Of a DNA stretch of 64,000 nucleotides, positions 1 to 9,713 are shown one piece after another. This stretch comes from an uncultured Flavobacteriaceae bacterium. GTDB taxonomy: Bacteria; Bacteroidota; Bacteroidia; Flavobacteriales; Flavobacteriaceae. The notes beneath the pieces were generated by a model. The model was not told where the DNA came from. It was given only the letters and a program-made list of their open reading frames with translations, and made no database searches. The position numbers were made by a program, and so were the translations under genes. The DNA lies in NCBI GenBank assembly GCA_905181615.1, contig CAJIYH010000004.1, forward strand, positions 62,001-126,000, given 5' to 3'. The number at the start of each line of letters is the position of its first letter. Position 1 is the first letter of the stretch.

Positions 1-170
1 TTACCATCCAACAAACCAATAGCACTATTTTCAAGAACTGTTCCATCACCAATGTGTGCAGTAGCTCCTAGAATAAGGATCGAATTTTGTTGATTTGCAG
101 CAGGTGTTTGTTGAGCTATTCCAATGCTGCAGCTAATAAGGAATGCTAATGTTAGGATATAATTTTTCAT
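1..170 (-). CDS. amidohydrolase family protein, N-terminal part (runs off the window)
   Basis: Reading leftwards from an ATG at 170, the frame gives a signal peptide (MKNYILTLAFLISCSIGIAQ) and then a strand typical of the start of an imidazolonepropionase-like amidohydrolase (ILILGATAHIGDGTVLENSAI). About 56 codons are visible and the catalytic domain lies outside the window. It starts 10 bases after the stop of the 993-residue amidohydrolase and on the same strand, so the two are probably one operon of paired exported amidohydrolases. The family is inferred from the N-terminal strand pattern and the neighbour only. Confidence 0.7.
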   Translation of the reverse strand, partial: MKNYILTLAFLISCSIGIAQQTPAANQQNSILILGATAHIGDGTVLENSAIGLLDG

Positions 171-180
171 AATAATAAGT

Positions 181-3162
181 TTAATCAAGGGTTTCACAAT
201 GGAATTCTACTGTCTTTTTTTGTATTGGCTTTTGTGTTTTAGCACCACCATTTTTAGCTGAAAGCATGTCTTGAATCAGTTTATTTTTTTCTTTAGCAAT
301 CTCATCTACTTGAGCTGTTGCTCGATCAAGGTCGTAATAAATAACCCCTTCTATCATCGTTTTTTCTGCTATCGCATATATAGACATTGGATGGTCACTC
401 CATAAAACTAGATCAGCAGATTTCCCAACTTTTACACTTCCTACTTCGTCGTCAATGTGGAGTAATTTTGCTGGATTTAGTGTTACAAACTTCCAAGCGT
501 CTTCTTCAGAAACTCCTCCATATTTTACTGCTTTCGCTGCCTCTTGATTTAGCCTTCTGGACATTTCAGAGTCATCCGAGTTAAATGCAACCGTTACACC
601 TTGACTGTGCATAATAGCACCGTTATATGGTATAGCATCGTTTACTTCAAATTTATACGCCCACCAATCCGAGAAGGTTGATCCACCCACTCCGTGTTCT
701 TTCATTTTGTCTGCAACTTTATATCCTTCAAGAATATGAGTAAATGTATTGATTCGAACTCCAAAACGATCGGCCACTTTAAGCAGCATATTGATTTCAC
801 TTTGAACATAAGAGTGACAAGAAATAAAACGTTCCCCGTTTAGAATTTCTACTAAGGTTTCCATTTCGAGATCGTATCTAGGAGCAGCTGTTCTAGCTTT
901 TACTTTTCGAGATAAACCGTTGTAATTACTCCAGGTTGTTTTGTATTCTTTTGCCCGTTGAAAATAATCCGTGAATACTTGTTCCACTCCCATTCTTGTT
1001 TGAGGGAAACGTGCATAACTACTCCAATTGGATTGTTTTACATTTTCTCCTAAGGCAAATTTAATGTAAGGATCAGCATTGGGGTATAAAAGCTCATCTG
1101 CACTTGCACCCCATTTAGGCTTGATGATTGCTGAGCGTCCTCCAATTGGGTTAGCAGAACCATGCAGGATTTGAAGTGTTGTTACTCCCCCAGAAAGGTT
1201 TCTGTATAAATTAATATCGTCGGGATTAATTACATCCTCAATGGTAACTTCAGCAGATGAATTTTGCCCTCCTTCGTTGATGCTAGAAGCACCAATATGA
1301 GAGTGTTCGTCAATTACTCCACTAGTAAGATGCTTTCCAGTACCATCAATTACCTTGGCTCCAGGAGCATCTATTGCAGTTCCAACGGCTTTAATTTTCC
1401 CATCAACAACCCAGACACTAGCATTTTCTATTATTCCATCTTCTTCATTTGTCCAAACAGTTACGTTTTTAAACAATACGTTTTCTGAACTTGGCCGTAC
1501 TTTAAATCCAAAACCGTTATTTGGAAAAGTTATAGGAAGTGCTTTTTGAACTACATCCTTTTTCTTTTTATCTTTTTTTGATTTTACATTTTCAGATTTA
1601 GTTGCGGTCCAAACTATTGATTTTCCATCAAAAAAAGTACCATCTCCATTGAAAGAATTTGGATTACTGACCTTAGATTTTAGTTGAGCAAACTTGCTGT
1701 TTGAGCTATCTGAAATTCTAAGAGTTAACCAACCGTTAACATACTTAACACTTGTTTTAAGTGTAGTAGAATCTTTAACGATTTTGGCTGATATTTTAGA
1801 ATTACTTTTTGAGACTGTTAGCTTATAGGTCTCATCCATCATGTTTACTAAATATTGACCATCAATTAGGTTTTTTGGAGATTCCTTAATAATGTGTTGA
1901 TGACCTTGCACCCAGTTTTCGTGAATAAGAGTTTCTTTTTCAAATACGGGACCATCGGTCACTAAAAAGTTTGCATAGGCTCCTTTTTTTAATTCACCAA
2001 CTTTTCCTTTTTGATTAATCAATTGTGCAGGAATTGTTGTTAAAGCCGCCAATGCGCGCTCTGCAGATAAACCATGTTGTACTGCTTTTCGGATATTAGG
2101 CAAGAAGCTTTTTACACTTTTCAAATCACTCGAAGTAAATGCAAATTTAATTCCTGCGTCTGCTATCGCTTTAGGATTTGCCGGTGCCTGATTCCAGTAT
2201 CGCATTTGGTTTAAAGATATTTTCTGCATAAGAAAAGGATCCTCAACGTCAAAAGCTACGGGAAAATTAACTGGAACAAGAAGGGTCGGATTAAATTTCT
2301 TTAGAGAGCTTAAGTGTTCGTATTCTGTACCGTGAGCTTTTATGATATAATTTTTCCCAAATTCCTTTGATATTTTAGCTGCTCTTGCAACATCAAGCTT
2401 GTTAGAAGCTTCGAATATTGAAGGCAGTGAAAGGTTATTGTTTACAGCTTCGAGTGCAAGATCTTTATTTATAGCTCCACCGTTAGCATACCATTTGGCA
2501 TCATGATATACTTGACGAATTAACGCCATTGACCCCATAACTGAACTTGGATATGCTTGGCTAGAAGTTTTACTTTTCTGAAAAGATAAATGCTGAGCGG
2601 CACGATCTTCGATCATCCTATACCCATTATCTTGGTCGTCATTCAAGGCAACTAATGCAGAAGCTCCTCTGTGAATACCTTCTTTTCTATGGGTATTAAC
2701 CACACCAAATCCAGCAGCTCTAAGTTCTTTTGCTTTTTTACTATCGTATTTAAATTCTGAACTACTATTATAGTCTGGAAGGATATGGTCATTCCAATAA
2801 TATCCTTTTCGGTTGGGAGCGTATTGAACGCTTCTTCCACCACCAGATCTACCTTTTATTGCTGTAATTCCAAAATCAGAATGCAATTCAACAAAAGATG
2901 GGTAAATGTGTTTCCCAGAGAAATCAACAACCACAGCATTTGATGGCACAGCTAAAGATGAACCAACAGCGGTTATTTTTCCGTTTTCTATGAGAAGCAT
3001 CCCATTTTCTATTTTCTGTAATGGATTTAGGTGAACGGTTGCACCTGTTATCATGATTTGCTTGGAGTTTTCAGTTTTAACTCCTTTGTTTGTCGGAAAG
3101 TAATCTTGTGCTTGTCCAGCAAAAGACACCAGTAACATTATGATATAGTGTAAAGGTTTCAT
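181..3162 (-). CDS. double-domain exported amidohydrolase
   Basis: 993 residues with a signal peptide (residues 1-19) and two amidohydrolase (metal-dependent hydrolase) domains in tandem, roughly 30-430 and 560-965. The C-terminal domain keeps the family metal motif H620-S-H622, later histidines (ISCHSY, FTHILEG) and the FNSDDSE aspartate region, so it is probably the active half. In the N-terminal domain the HxH has become H94-S-D96, so metal binding there is doubtful. A Lys-rich linker near residues 525-545 separates the halves. The likely role is periplasmic hydrolysis of cyclic amides or peptides; the substrate cannot be read from sequence. It is followed 10 bases later by another amidohydrolase. 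Confidence 0.9.
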   Translation of the reverse strand: MKPLHYIIMLLVSFAGQAQDYFPTNKGVKTENSKQIMITGATVHLNPLQKIENGMLLIENGKITAVGSSLAVPSNAVVVDFSGKHIYPSFVELHSDFGITAIKGRSGGGRSVQYAPNRKGYYWNDHILPDYNSSSEFKYDSKKAKELRAAGFGVVNTHRKEGIHRGASALVALNDDQDNGYRMIEDRAAQHLSFQKSKTSSQAYPSSVMGSMALIRQVYHDAKWYANGGAINKDLALEAVNNNLSLPSIFEASNKLDVARAAKISKEFGKNYIIKAHGTEYEHLSSLKKFNPTLLVPVNFPVAFDVEDPFLMQKISLNQMRYWNQAPANPKAIADAGIKFAFTSSDLKSVKSFLPNIRKAVQHGLSAERALAALTTIPAQLINQKGKVGELKKGAYANFLVTDGPVFEKETLIHENWVQGHQHIIKESPKNLIDGQYLVNMMDETYKLTVSKSNSKISAKIVKDSTTLKTSVKYVNGWLTLRISDSSNSKFAQLKSKVSNPNSFNGDGTFFDGKSIVWTATKSENVKSKKDKKKKDVVQKALPITFPNNGFGFKVRPSSENVLFKNVTVWTNEEDGIIENASVWVVDGKIKAVGTAIDAPGAKVIDGTGKHLTSGVIDEHSHIGASSINEGGQNSSAEVTIEDVINPDDINLYRNLSGGVTTLQILHGSANPIGGRSAIIKPKWGASADELLYPNADPYIKFALGENVKQSNWSSYARFPQTRMGVEQVFTDYFQRAKEYKTTWSNYNGLSRKVKARTAAPRYDLEMETLVEILNGERFISCHSYVQSEINMLLKVADRFGVRINTFTHILEGYKVADKMKEHGVGGSTFSDWWAYKFEVNDAIPYNGAIMHSQGVTVAFNSDDSEMSRRLNQEAAKAVKYGGVSEEDAWKFVTLNPAKLLHIDDEVGSVKVGKSADLVLWSDHPMSIYAIAEKTMIEGVIYYDLDRATAQVDEIAKEKNKLIQDMLSAKNGGAKTQKPIQKKTVEFHCETLD

Positions 3163-3219
3163 TTGATATAAAATTTTATGGATTCAAGTTACGTTTTTTT
3201 AGTATTAATATGCTAATTA

Positions 3220-4269
3220 TTATTCTAGATCAAAGGAGATTAGAAATGCAACCATCTGATTATAAGTTTTGATTCCTGATTTTTGACCGTTCGCTTTAAG
3301 GTAAGTGTCGTAAGATTTTTTAAAATAAGGTTCTAAAGGGTTTTTATAACCCTTCCAAAAATCTTCACTTTCGGCAAAGTTTTTTAAAATTCCACGATTT
3401 AAATCTTTAATGATAACCTTTGCATGTTCTGGATTTCTTTTTCTTAAGTCAATGAAGCAATGACGAAATCCAAATAAAACAGCAGCATATTGAATATAAG
3501 GGTCTTTATTTTTAAATGCATTTACAAAGCCAATGAAATTAGCTTCGTTTTCTGCTGCATAACCCAGTTGGTGTGACATTTCATGAGCTATTGTAACGGG
3601 TAGATTTATTTTTGGCATCCTCATATTAACCTGTGCTTCTAGTGTAAATGGATTAAGGTAACCCGCAAAACCCATATAACTCAAAGGTAAACTAAACAGA
3701 GAAGCTTTGACTTTTGGAACCTGAAGTCTATTTCCATTTAAATCTGAATAACTCTTGTGAATAAGTTCTGTGATTTTTTCTTTGGAGTGCGGTATTGAAA
3801 CAGCAAGTGTATCTGATTTACTTAATTGATTGTGCAATGAATTACTCTTTCTTACAAAATTATTGGTTAGTTCTATGAGTAGGGAGTCCGAATATTGGTC
3901 TTGTATTTTTAGTTTTTCTGTCAGTGGTGTTCTGTGGTAGTTAATTCCCCAACTTAATTGGAAGATTAAAAATAAGACACTAATGAAAGCTCCTATTTCG
4001 GCCAGAATTTTAATGCTTGGGAGTTTCAATTTTATAAAAAACCGAACTATTAAATAAAAAATATAAACTCCCAATAGCAGATAAATTAGGTCACCAATTG
4101 AAAATGGAATTGGATCAACAAAGAATTGTTGAAGATTGAATAATTTTGGATAAAATATTTGGGAAAAGTAAAGCTCTACTTTTTCAGGGTAAAGACTAAT
4201 AATTTTCATCAGTAAAATTTGAGGAACAATACTGGTGGCTATCAAAATTTTAGCTTTTGTGATTTTCAT
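3220..4269 (-). CDS. DUF3810 family membrane metalloprotease-like protein
   Basis: 349 residues. There are three hydrophobic segments near the N-terminus (about 7-25, 58-80, 88-108), then a soluble domain carrying a zincin motif H229-E-M-S-H233 followed by an ENEANF stretch whose Glu could be the third metal ligand. This arrangement matches the DUF3810 family of Bacteroidota. It probably acts at the cytoplasmic membrane as a zinc-dependent peptidase; the substrate is unknown and activity is inferred from the motif. It is monocistronic or divergently paired with the small forward ORF at 4333. Confidence 0.85.
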   Translation of the reverse strand: MKITKAKILIATSIVPQILLMKIISLYPEKVELYFSQIFYPKLFNLQQFFVDPIPFSIGDLIYLLLGVYIFYLIVRFFIKLKLPSIKILAEIGAFISVLFLIFQLSWGINYHRTPLTEKLKIQDQYSDSLLIELTNNFVRKSNSLHNQLSKSDTLAVSIPHSKEKITELIHKSYSDLNGNRLQVPKVKASLFSLPLSYMGFAGYLNPFTLEAQVNMRMPKINLPVTIAHEMSHQLGYAAENEANFIGFVNAFKNKDPYIQYAAVLFGFRHCFIDLRKRNPEHAKVIIKDLNRGILKNFAESEDFWKGYKNPLEPYFKKSYDTYLKANGQKSGIKTYNQMVAFLISFDLE

Positions 4270-4332
4270 AAGTCCAATATAGCTATAAACGTTAAATAAT
4301 TTTGAATGGAATTTAATTCTTAATTTGCAGAC

Positions 4333-4446
4333 ATGAGAGAAGAAATGATAAGGACCAAGGATGTATTGGGTGGTTGCTTTTTTACTGGATGCGCATGCTT
4401 CCTTGTAGGGACGATACTTTTGGTTCTATTTATTTTTTGGGAATAA
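4333..4446 (+). CDS. possible 37-residue single-span membrane protein
   Basis: An ATG-initiated frame of 37 codons with a charged N-terminus (MREEMIRTKDV) followed by one hydrophobic, Cys- and Gly-rich span (GGCFFTGCACFLVGTILLVL). A near-consensus -7 box (TTAATTTG, 4320-4327) lies only 5 bases before the ATG, and a strong bidirectional terminator follows at 4483. Both support a transcribed small gene. No family recognised; it could be chance. Confidence 0.35.
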   Translation: MREEMIRTKDVLGGCFFTGCACFLVGTILLVLFIFWE

Positions 4447-4482
4447 CATGCTGGTTTTTATATACAGTATTTATAGTTTACA

Positions 4483-4510
4483 AAAAAACCCATCAGATGA
4501 TGGGTTTTTT
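4483..4510. terminator. bidirectional intrinsic terminator
   Basis: A nearly perfect stem (AAAAAACCCATCA / TGATGGGTTTTTT) with a 2-base apex, A-rich on the left and T-rich on the right. It can therefore stop transcription from both the forward small ORF and the reverse cyclophilin/FKBP gene that converge here. Confidence 0.85.
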
Positions 4511-4530
4511 AAATTAGTCTAATTTATTTA

Positions 4531-5604
4531 CTATTCAACAACTTCTACAATTTCTAATTCAAAAATTAAGTTCGACTTTGGAGGAATTCCTTGTCCTCCG
4601 TTTATTCCGTAGGCTAATGAATAAGGAAGGAATATAGTAGCTTTATCTCCACCACTTAGTAAGCCTAGACCTTCTTTAAACCCAACTATCATTTGCGCTT
4701 CTGGGCTACAGTCTGCAACAATAGGGCGATAAGCCTGAGAGACTTCTTTTTCTTTGACAACTTGACCTTGAGCTTTAGCTATTTCCAAATTACTTGTTTG
4801 TAGTAAAGTTCCATCTTCAAAATAAACAGCATAATGAGTTCGTGCTTTATTAGTTGTAGTCACTTTGGGACCAGTACCTTTTTTTGTAATAAAATATTGA
4901 AGTCCTGAATCAGTGGTTAATGCTTTAGCTTTTTGAGCCTCAAATTTATCTTGATTATCTAATTTAATTAATAGTGTTTTCTCTTCTTCTTCAGCTTTTT
5001 CACGTTCTAACTTCTCAAAGCTTTCTTTGAAAATAGAAGCAGCCTTAAATTTCCTAGCATCAGATCCTTTTCGGATAATTGTAACCTTTTTAATGGTGTC
5101 ATTTTGAGCAATACTGTCAACAACATTTTGACCAATTAATACTTTTCCGAATACGGTATGCTTTCCGTTTAACCAAGGAGTAGCATTGTGCGTAATAAAA
5201 AATTGACTCCCATTGGTGCTTGGACCTGAATTAGCCATAGACAAAATTCCAGGACCGCTGTGTGTTAAATCATCAACAAATTCATCTCCAAATCGATAAC
5301 CTGGACCACCGGATCCATTCCCTAAAGGATCACCACTTTGAATCATGAAATTGTCAATAACTCTATGGAAGATAATCCCGTCATAAAATTTTTTGTCTTT
5401 GTATTGATCACTAACCATTTCATTATCACCTTCACTAAGTGAGACAAAGTTTGCTACAGTTATTGGTGTTTTTTCAAACTCTAAAGATACTATTATAGAA
5501 CCTTTATTAGTTTCAATGTCTGCATAAAGACCAGATTCTAATTCAGGATATTGGCAACTCATTAAAAAGAGCGAAATTAATGCGTAAATAGATTTTTTTT
5601 TCAT
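4531..5604 (-). CDS. cyclophilin-FKBP fusion peptidyl-prolyl isomerase, lipoprotein
   Basis: 357 residues. The signal peptide ends in a lipobox (LFLMSC, Cys17), so the protein should be lipid-anchored. Residues about 25-185 are a cyclophilin domain (motifs FHRVIDNFMIQSGD, GPSTNGSQFFIT, HTVFGKV). After a charged coiled linker (about 195-220), residues about 225-357 form an FKBP domain (GSGPKV-like start, GFKEGLGLLSGGDKATIFLP, LIFELEIVEV). It should catalyse prolyl isomerisation in the periplasm for envelope protein folding. It lies directly downstream of gldI, another FKBP-type lipoprotein, with a 38-base gap, so co-transcription is likely. Confidence 0.92.
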   Translation of the reverse strand: MKKKSIYALISLFLMSCQYPELESGLYADIETNKGSIIVSLEFEKTPITVANFVSLSEGDNEMVSDQYKDKKFYDGIIFHRVIDNFMIQSGDPLGNGSGGPGYRFGDEFVDDLTHSGPGILSMANSGPSTNGSQFFITHNATPWLNGKHTVFGKVLIGQNVVDSIAQNDTIKKVTIIRKGSDARKFKAASIFKESFEKLEREKAEEEEKTLLIKLDNQDKFEAQKAKALTTDSGLQYFITKKGTGPKVTTTNKARTHYAVYFEDGTLLQTSNLEIAKAQGQVVKEKEVSQAYRPIVADCSPEAQMIVGFKEGLGLLSGGDKATIFLPYSLAYGINGGQGIPPKSNLIFELEIVEVVE

Positions 5605-5642
5605 TTTATTGATTTAAATTGGTTTTATAAAGATGCAATTTT

Positions 5643-6179
5643 TTAATTTTTTATTGAATGTGATATTAATTTTATTGTGAAACGTAAAGGCTGATTAATT
5701 GCAACCTTTTCATCATCCCCTTGATATCCATAACAAAGATAAGAAGGAAAGAGAAATGTAGCGACTTCATTCACACTTAAAACCTTTACAGCTTCTCTAA
5801 GTGCAGGTAATAACTCTTCTTTATCAACCAGATATTTAACTCGACCTAGTTCCATTTCATCATACAGCACATTGCCGCCCAGGTCTTCAATTTTATAATT
5901 AAATTCAACCAAGTCGCCTCGCTTTGGTAAAGTTCTACTTTTAGAAGTAGTTATGTAAGCATACCAAAATCCTGATGCAGAAGGTTTGTAATTAAGTAAA
6001 GTGTCTTGATTAATAATTTTTTTAAACTTTTGTTGTTGCCTTCTGATGATATCCTTGTTACGTTCAACAGAACCATCTAAAAAGGAATTCTTTTTAGCGT
6101 TTAATGGTTTTCGAACCTGAGGTTCTGCACAGCTGATAATGGTAAAGAATAATAAGAAAAGGAGGCTTATTTTTTTCAT
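5643..6179 (-). CDS. gldI: GldI-like FKBP peptidyl-prolyl isomerase lipoprotein
   Basis: 178 residues with a lipobox (LFFTIISC, Cys17) and one FKBP-type domain (about 75-178: KRGDLVEFNY, GRVKYLVDKEELLPAL, VATFLFPSYLCYGY, QPLRFTIKLI). The size, lipoprotein signal and position next to a DHH phosphoesterase match GldI, the folding factor needed for gliding motility and type IX secretion in Flavobacterium. The start overlaps the stop of the upstream nrnA-like gene by 4 bases (translational coupling). No other gld genes are in the window, so the motility role is inferred from the family. Confidence 0.88.
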   Translation of the reverse strand: MKKISLLFLLFFTIISCAEPQVRKPLNAKKNSFLDGSVERNKDIIRRQQQKFKKIINQDTLLNYKPSASGFWYAYITTSKSRTLPKRGDLVEFNYKIEDLGGNVLYDEMELGRVKYLVDKEELLPALREAVKVLSVNEVATFLFPSYLCYGYQGDDEKVAINQPLRFTIKLISHSIKN

Positions 6180-7192
6180 ATCGAACTCAGTTGATCTTCG
6201 TATTCAAGAATGGTTTGGTGAACTTTTTCTTTAGTGAATTCAAGGCTTTCAAAAGATGCTCCCCCTGCAGCATTGAAATGACCACCTCCGTTAAAATGTT
6301 TTCGTGCAAATTCGTTAACGTTGAAAGTTCCCTTTGATCGGAACGACATTTTCACAATACTCTCTTGTGTATTTTCTATCATAATAATAGCCAATTTAAT
6401 CCCATCTAGACTTAGCCCATAATTTACAAAACCCTCGGTATCTCCTTTTTTGAATTCACATTGGTTTAATTCGTCTTGACTCAGGGTAATGTAAACAGCT
6501 CGAAGGGGTTCTACTTTCACTAAGTTAGTAATCGCTTTACCTAAAAGTTGTAAGCGACCAAAACTATAGGTGTCGTATATGTTTCGGTGGATTTGTGCAT
6601 GATTAATCCCCATATCTAGTAAGTTTGAAACAATACTGTGGGTAATTGAAGTTGTAGATTGAAAACGAAAAGAACCTGTGTCGGTCATTATTCCTGTATA
6701 AATACAGGATCCAATGATGCTGTTTATTTTAGAAACATCGAGTGCTTCCATTATATTATATACCATTTCACAGGTAGAGCCTATAGAGGGGTCAGAGTAC
6801 ATTAAGTCTGCGTAATCCTCTGGCTGTTCGTGATGATCAATCATTACTTTAATTCCCTTACTGTTATTTATTATCTCGTCCATTGGCTTTATTCTGCCTA
6901 AACTATTAAAATCTAGTGTGAAGATAAGATCTGCTTCAAAAAGCAACTTTTGGGCGACATCTTCAGTCTGATTATATTTTATTATATCTTCTTGACCTGG
7001 AAGCCAATCCAAGAATTTAGGATATTCATTTGGAGATACAACAGTACAAAAATGTCCCATTTGATCCAAGAAATGTTTCCAGCCCAAACAGCTTCCTAAA
7101 GCATCACCATCAGGGTTTTTATGTGGAATAATTACAACTTTTTTTGGTGTAGAAAGTTGACCTTTTAAAACATGAATAAAGTTATCTATCAT
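6176..7192 (-). CDS. nrnA: DHH-family oligoribonuclease / pAp phosphatase (NrnA-like)
   Basis: About 338 residues with the DHH phosphoesterase motifs: PHKNPDGDALG (motif I), TLDFNS (motif II), IDHHEQPED (the DHH signature), and a C-terminal DHHA1 domain ending in a Gly-rich loop (FNGGGHFNAAGG). It should degrade nano-RNA and 3'-phosphoadenosine 5'-phosphate in the cytoplasm. An upstream ATG at 7222 would add ten residues, but a near-consensus -7 box (TATCTTAG on the minus strand, about 7205-7212) lies between the two, so I prefer 7192. Coupled to gldI. Confidence 0.9.
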   Translation of the reverse strand: MIDNFIHVLKGQLSTPKKVVIIPHKNPDGDALGSCLGWKHFLDQMGHFCTVVSPNEYPKFLDWLPGQEDIIKYNQTEDVAQKLLFEADLIFTLDFNSLGRIKPMDEIINNSKGIKVMIDHHEQPEDYADLMYSDPSIGSTCEMVYNIMEALDVSKINSIIGSCIYTGIMTDTGSFRFQSTTSITHSIVSNLLDMGINHAQIHRNIYDTYSFGRLQLLGKAITNLVKVEPLRAVYITLSQDELNQCEFKKGDTEGFVNYGLSLDGIKLAIIMIENTQESIVKMSFRSKGTFNVNEFARKHFNGGGHFNAAGGASFESLEFTKEKVHQTILEYEDQLSSI

Positions 7193-7340
7193 AGCAATGC
7201 TAAGATACCAATCCTTTCTCAAAAAAATAGACTGTTTTTTATATAATTACGCGACTGTACTAATTTTATTATATGATTAATAAAGGAGTTGGTCTTCATT
7301 AAAAAATGTTCTTTATTACTTCAATGTCAGTTGGTTTTAA

Positions 7341-7348
7341 TAAATTTG
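7341..7348 (+). promoter_or_regulatory. ndk -7 promoter element
   Basis: TAAATTTG is an exact match to the Bacteroidota -7 consensus TAnnTTTG. It sits 18 bases before the ATG at 7367, and it therefore argues against the longer upstream reading frame that begins at 7289. Confidence 0.65.
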
Positions 7349-7366
7349 CATCTCAAAAAAACAACT

Positions 7367-7786
7367 ATGATAACAAATCGTACGTTCACGATGATTAAGC
7401 CCGATGCTGTTGAAAACGGTCACATCGGTTCTATTTTAGAAAAAATAACGTCTGCAGGATTTAAAATTCTTGCTCTCAAAAAAACTCAACTAACTCTTGC
7501 AGATGCTCAAGCATTTTACAGTGTTCATAGCGAGCGTCCGTTTTTCGGAGAATTAGTTGAATTTATGACTAGAGGTCCAATTGTAGCTGCTATTTTAGAA
7601 AAAGATAATGCAGTTAATGATTTCCGAGTACTTATTGGAGCGACTAACCCTGCTGATGCTGCGGAAGGAACTATTAGAAACTTATACGCTATTTCTATGG
7701 GAGAAAATGCTGTGCATGGTTCTGATAGTGATGAAAACGCAGCGATTGAAGGTACTTTTCATTTTTCTGGAAGAGAGATCTTTTAA
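7367..7786 (+). CDS. ndk: nucleoside diphosphate kinase
   Basis: 139 residues, the usual length for this family. It transfers the gamma-phosphate of ATP to NDPs through a phosphohistidine. The ATP-binding MIKPDA (Lys11) and the active-site histidine H117 in ENAVHGSDS are present. The frame is open back to 7289, but the added residues are unlike any Ndk, and the -7 box at 7341 would lie inside them, so the start is set at 7367. The stop overlaps the convergent DUF721 gene by 4 bases. Confidence 0.96.
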   Translation: MITNRTFTMIKPDAVENGHIGSILEKITSAGFKILALKKTQLTLADAQAFYSVHSERPFFGELVEFMTRGPIVAAILEKDNAVNDFRVLIGATNPADAAEGTIRNLYAISMGENAVHGSDSDENAAIEGTFHFSGREIF

Positions 7787-8085
7787 CGCAAAACTATTTT
7801 AGAAATAATTTCTGCGCCTAGTGCTTCGTTTAGATGGCGCAGAATCTTTTCCTTTCCATAAGACAGTTCTTCCCTAAGAGGTGCAGAGTTCAAATTCACA
7901 AAAAGTGTTGATCCTCTAAAGTTTACTTCTTGAGTGTATTGTGATACACTAGCACCCATGGTTGTTTTCCAAGCTTGTTCTACGCGGACTTTTGTAATAC
8001 CTACTTTAATGTTTTTTTGATCAATCAATTCCCCGAGTACTTCAGAAATTGTTTGTGGCTCAAAAGATCGTTTTTTCTTAGCCAT
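7783..8085 (-). CDS. DUF721 (DciA-like) domain protein
   Basis: 100 residues. A basic N-terminus ([20 protein letters not shown]) is followed by the DUF721 fold ([41 protein letters not shown]). The family is related to DciA, which helps load the replicative helicase; in Bacteroidota it sits beside recF, as here. A nucleic-acid or helicase-loading role is inferred from the family. It is 3 bases after the small lipoprotein gene upstream, in a recF operon. Confidence 0.85.
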   Translation of the reverse strand: MAKKKRSFEPQTISEVLGELIDQKNIKVGITKVRVEQAWKTTMGASVSQYTQEVNFRGSTLFVNLNSAPLREELSYGKEKILRHLNEALGAEIISKIVLR

Positions 8086-8088
8086 TGC

Positions 8089-8502
8089 TTATAAACTTAT
8101 TTTTTCATGACGTTTGTAGATATAAACTTTGTCTTGATGTTCAAGTTCTAACCTATTTTGATTGAGGACTTTTATTTTTTCCTTCCAAGGCTTAAGTGCT
8201 TTCTTGTAAACTAAATAGTAATCCCCTTCGATTTGCTCAATTAGTAAATTAAATTGTGCTTCAGAACTGGCATATTCAGACCCAAAACTTGGTGCTAGTT
8301 TTTTGCGATACCCCTGCATGGAATCGATTTTATAATAATCAACCAAAACGTTTACTCCTCTAGGATTAAAATTTTCGCCATGCGATTGGACCTCTTTTAT
8401 CTCCCAATAGCCGTTCAAGTGAACAATGTCTTGTTCAGAAACACCCGCACAACCCGTTAAGCTAAAAGTAAATAATAAGATAAGGAAGGTTGTGTTTTTC
8501 AT
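8089..8502 (-). CDS. small lipoprotein, lipocalin-like
   Basis: 137 residues. The lipobox FSLTGC (Cys18) marks a lipoprotein. The body (LNGYWEIKEVQSHG, LLIEQIEGDYYLVYKKA, LELEHQDKVYIYKR) has the W-x-I plus beta-strand pattern of small lipocalin-like proteins. Function unknown. It lies between recF and the DUF721 gene with short gaps, so it is expected to be co-transcribed with the replication/repair genes. Confidence 0.75.
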   Translation of the reverse strand: MKNTTFLILLFTFSLTGCAGVSEQDIVHLNGYWEIKEVQSHGENFNPRGVNVLVDYYKIDSMQGYRKKLAPSFGSEYASSEAQFNLLIEQIEGDYYLVYKKALKPWKEKIKVLNQNRLELEHQDKVYIYKRHEKISL

Positions 8503-8524
8503 ATATAATTTAAATGTAGTAATC

Positions 8525-9607
8525 TTAACTGAGATTAAAAATTTTATAGGATAACTGCGTGGTTTTTAAAGCATCTAATGTTCTTTCTTGGTGGGTGTCC
8601 GAAAGAAATATTTGACCAAAATGATTGTCTTCTACGAGTTGCATGATTAGTCCCACTCGATTTTGGTCTAATTTATCAAACACATCATCTAAAAGAACGA
8701 TGGGTGGTACACCTGCAATTTTTTTTATAAAATCGAATTGTGCCAATTTCAGTGCAATTAAGAATGATTTTTGTTGTCCTTGACTACCAAACCTTTTTAT
8801 GGGTTGACCACTGATTGAAAAAAATAAGTCTTCCTTATGAATACCAACGGTGCTAAACTGTGCCAGACGATCTTTAGGTAGTTGATCTTTCAAAAGAGCT
8901 TCAAAAGTATTCTCAAGTAAAGCACTTTCATAAGTTAAGGTTACCTCTTCTTTAGATTTACTTATGCTTTGATAGTGCCGTTCAAAAACTGGGGTAAAAG
9001 TAGCTAAAAATTCTTTTCTTTTTTCATGAATTGGAGTTCCAAGTGCTATCATTTTTTGATCATAAATTTCTAAGGTATCGGCATCAAAAGTTTGGTTTGC
9101 TGCAAAATATTTTAAAAGCGCATTTCGCTGACTAATTATCTTGGTGTAGTCTAGTAAATTATTTAAGTAAGAACTATCTGTTTGCCCAATAACCCCATCC
9201 ATGAACTTTCTTCTAATGCTACTTCCTTCACTAATTAGGTCTCGATCAGAAGGAGAAATAATAACAAGAGGCAAAAGCCCTATGTGGTCTGCGATCTTAT
9301 CATAAACCTTTCCGTTACGTTTTAAGGTTTTCTTTTGTCCTTTTTTTAGACTACAAACAATCTTTTCATTTTGGTCGTTTTTTTCAAAACTACCGTCGAG
9401 AAGAAAAAAGTCCATATTGAATTGAATGTTTTGAACCGCTGTTGGATTGAAATAACCTTTGGCAAAACATAAATGATAAATAGCATCTAAAATGTTTGAC
9501 TTCCCAACACCATTATTACCAATAAAGCAATTGATTCGTGCATCGAATTCAAAACTTTCTGAGCTTATGTTTTTGTATTGTGTTAAAGAAAGACTTTTTA
9601 GTTTCAT
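8525..9607 (-). CDS. recF: DNA replication and repair protein RecF
   Basis: 360 residues, typical RecF length. Walker [10 protein letters not shown] (about 30-38), the ABC-type signature region ([18 protein letters not shown]) and Walker B ([12 protein letters not shown]) are all present. RecF is the SMC-like ATPase that loads RecA onto gapped DNA with RecR. A perfect minus-strand -7 box (TATATTTG, 9613-9620) lies only 5 bases before the ATG, so the transcript may be leaderless or nearly so. Confidence 0.96.
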   Translation of the reverse strand: MKLKSLSLTQYKNISSESFEFDARINCFIGNNGVGKSNILDAIYHLCFAKGYFNPTAVQNIQFNMDFFLLDGSFEKNDQNEKIVCSLKKGQKKTLKRNGKVYDKIADHIGLLPLVIISPSDRDLISEGSSIRRKFMDGVIGQTDSSYLNNLLDYTKIISQRNALLKYFAANQTFDADTLEIYDQKMIALGTPIHEKRKEFLATFTPVFERHYQSISKSKEEVTLTYESALLENTFEALLKDQLPKDRLAQFSTVGIHKEDLFFSISGQPIKRFGSQGQQKSFLIALKLAQFDFIKKIAGVPPIVLLDDVFDKLDQNRVGLIMQLVEDNHFGQIFLSDTHQERTLDALKTTQLSYKIFNLS

Positions 9608-9612
9608 AATTA

Positions 9613-9620
9613 CAAATATA
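9613..9620 (-). promoter_or_regulatory. recF -7 promoter element
   Basis: On the minus strand TATATTTG matches TAnnTTTG exactly. It ends 5 bases before the recF ATG (9607), leaving room for almost no 5' untranslated leader. Confidence 0.55.
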
Positions 9621-9713
9621 GGAATTCACGAATTGGTTTCCTTAATTTAAATAGGATTCAACCCCGTAAACATTGATTTACTTTAACATGCTCTTTTTAT
9701 GATATATTCTTCT

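Noticed and set aside
7289-7366. Longer N-terminus for Ndk
   Set aside because: The added residues are not Ndk-like and the -7 box at 7341 lies within them.
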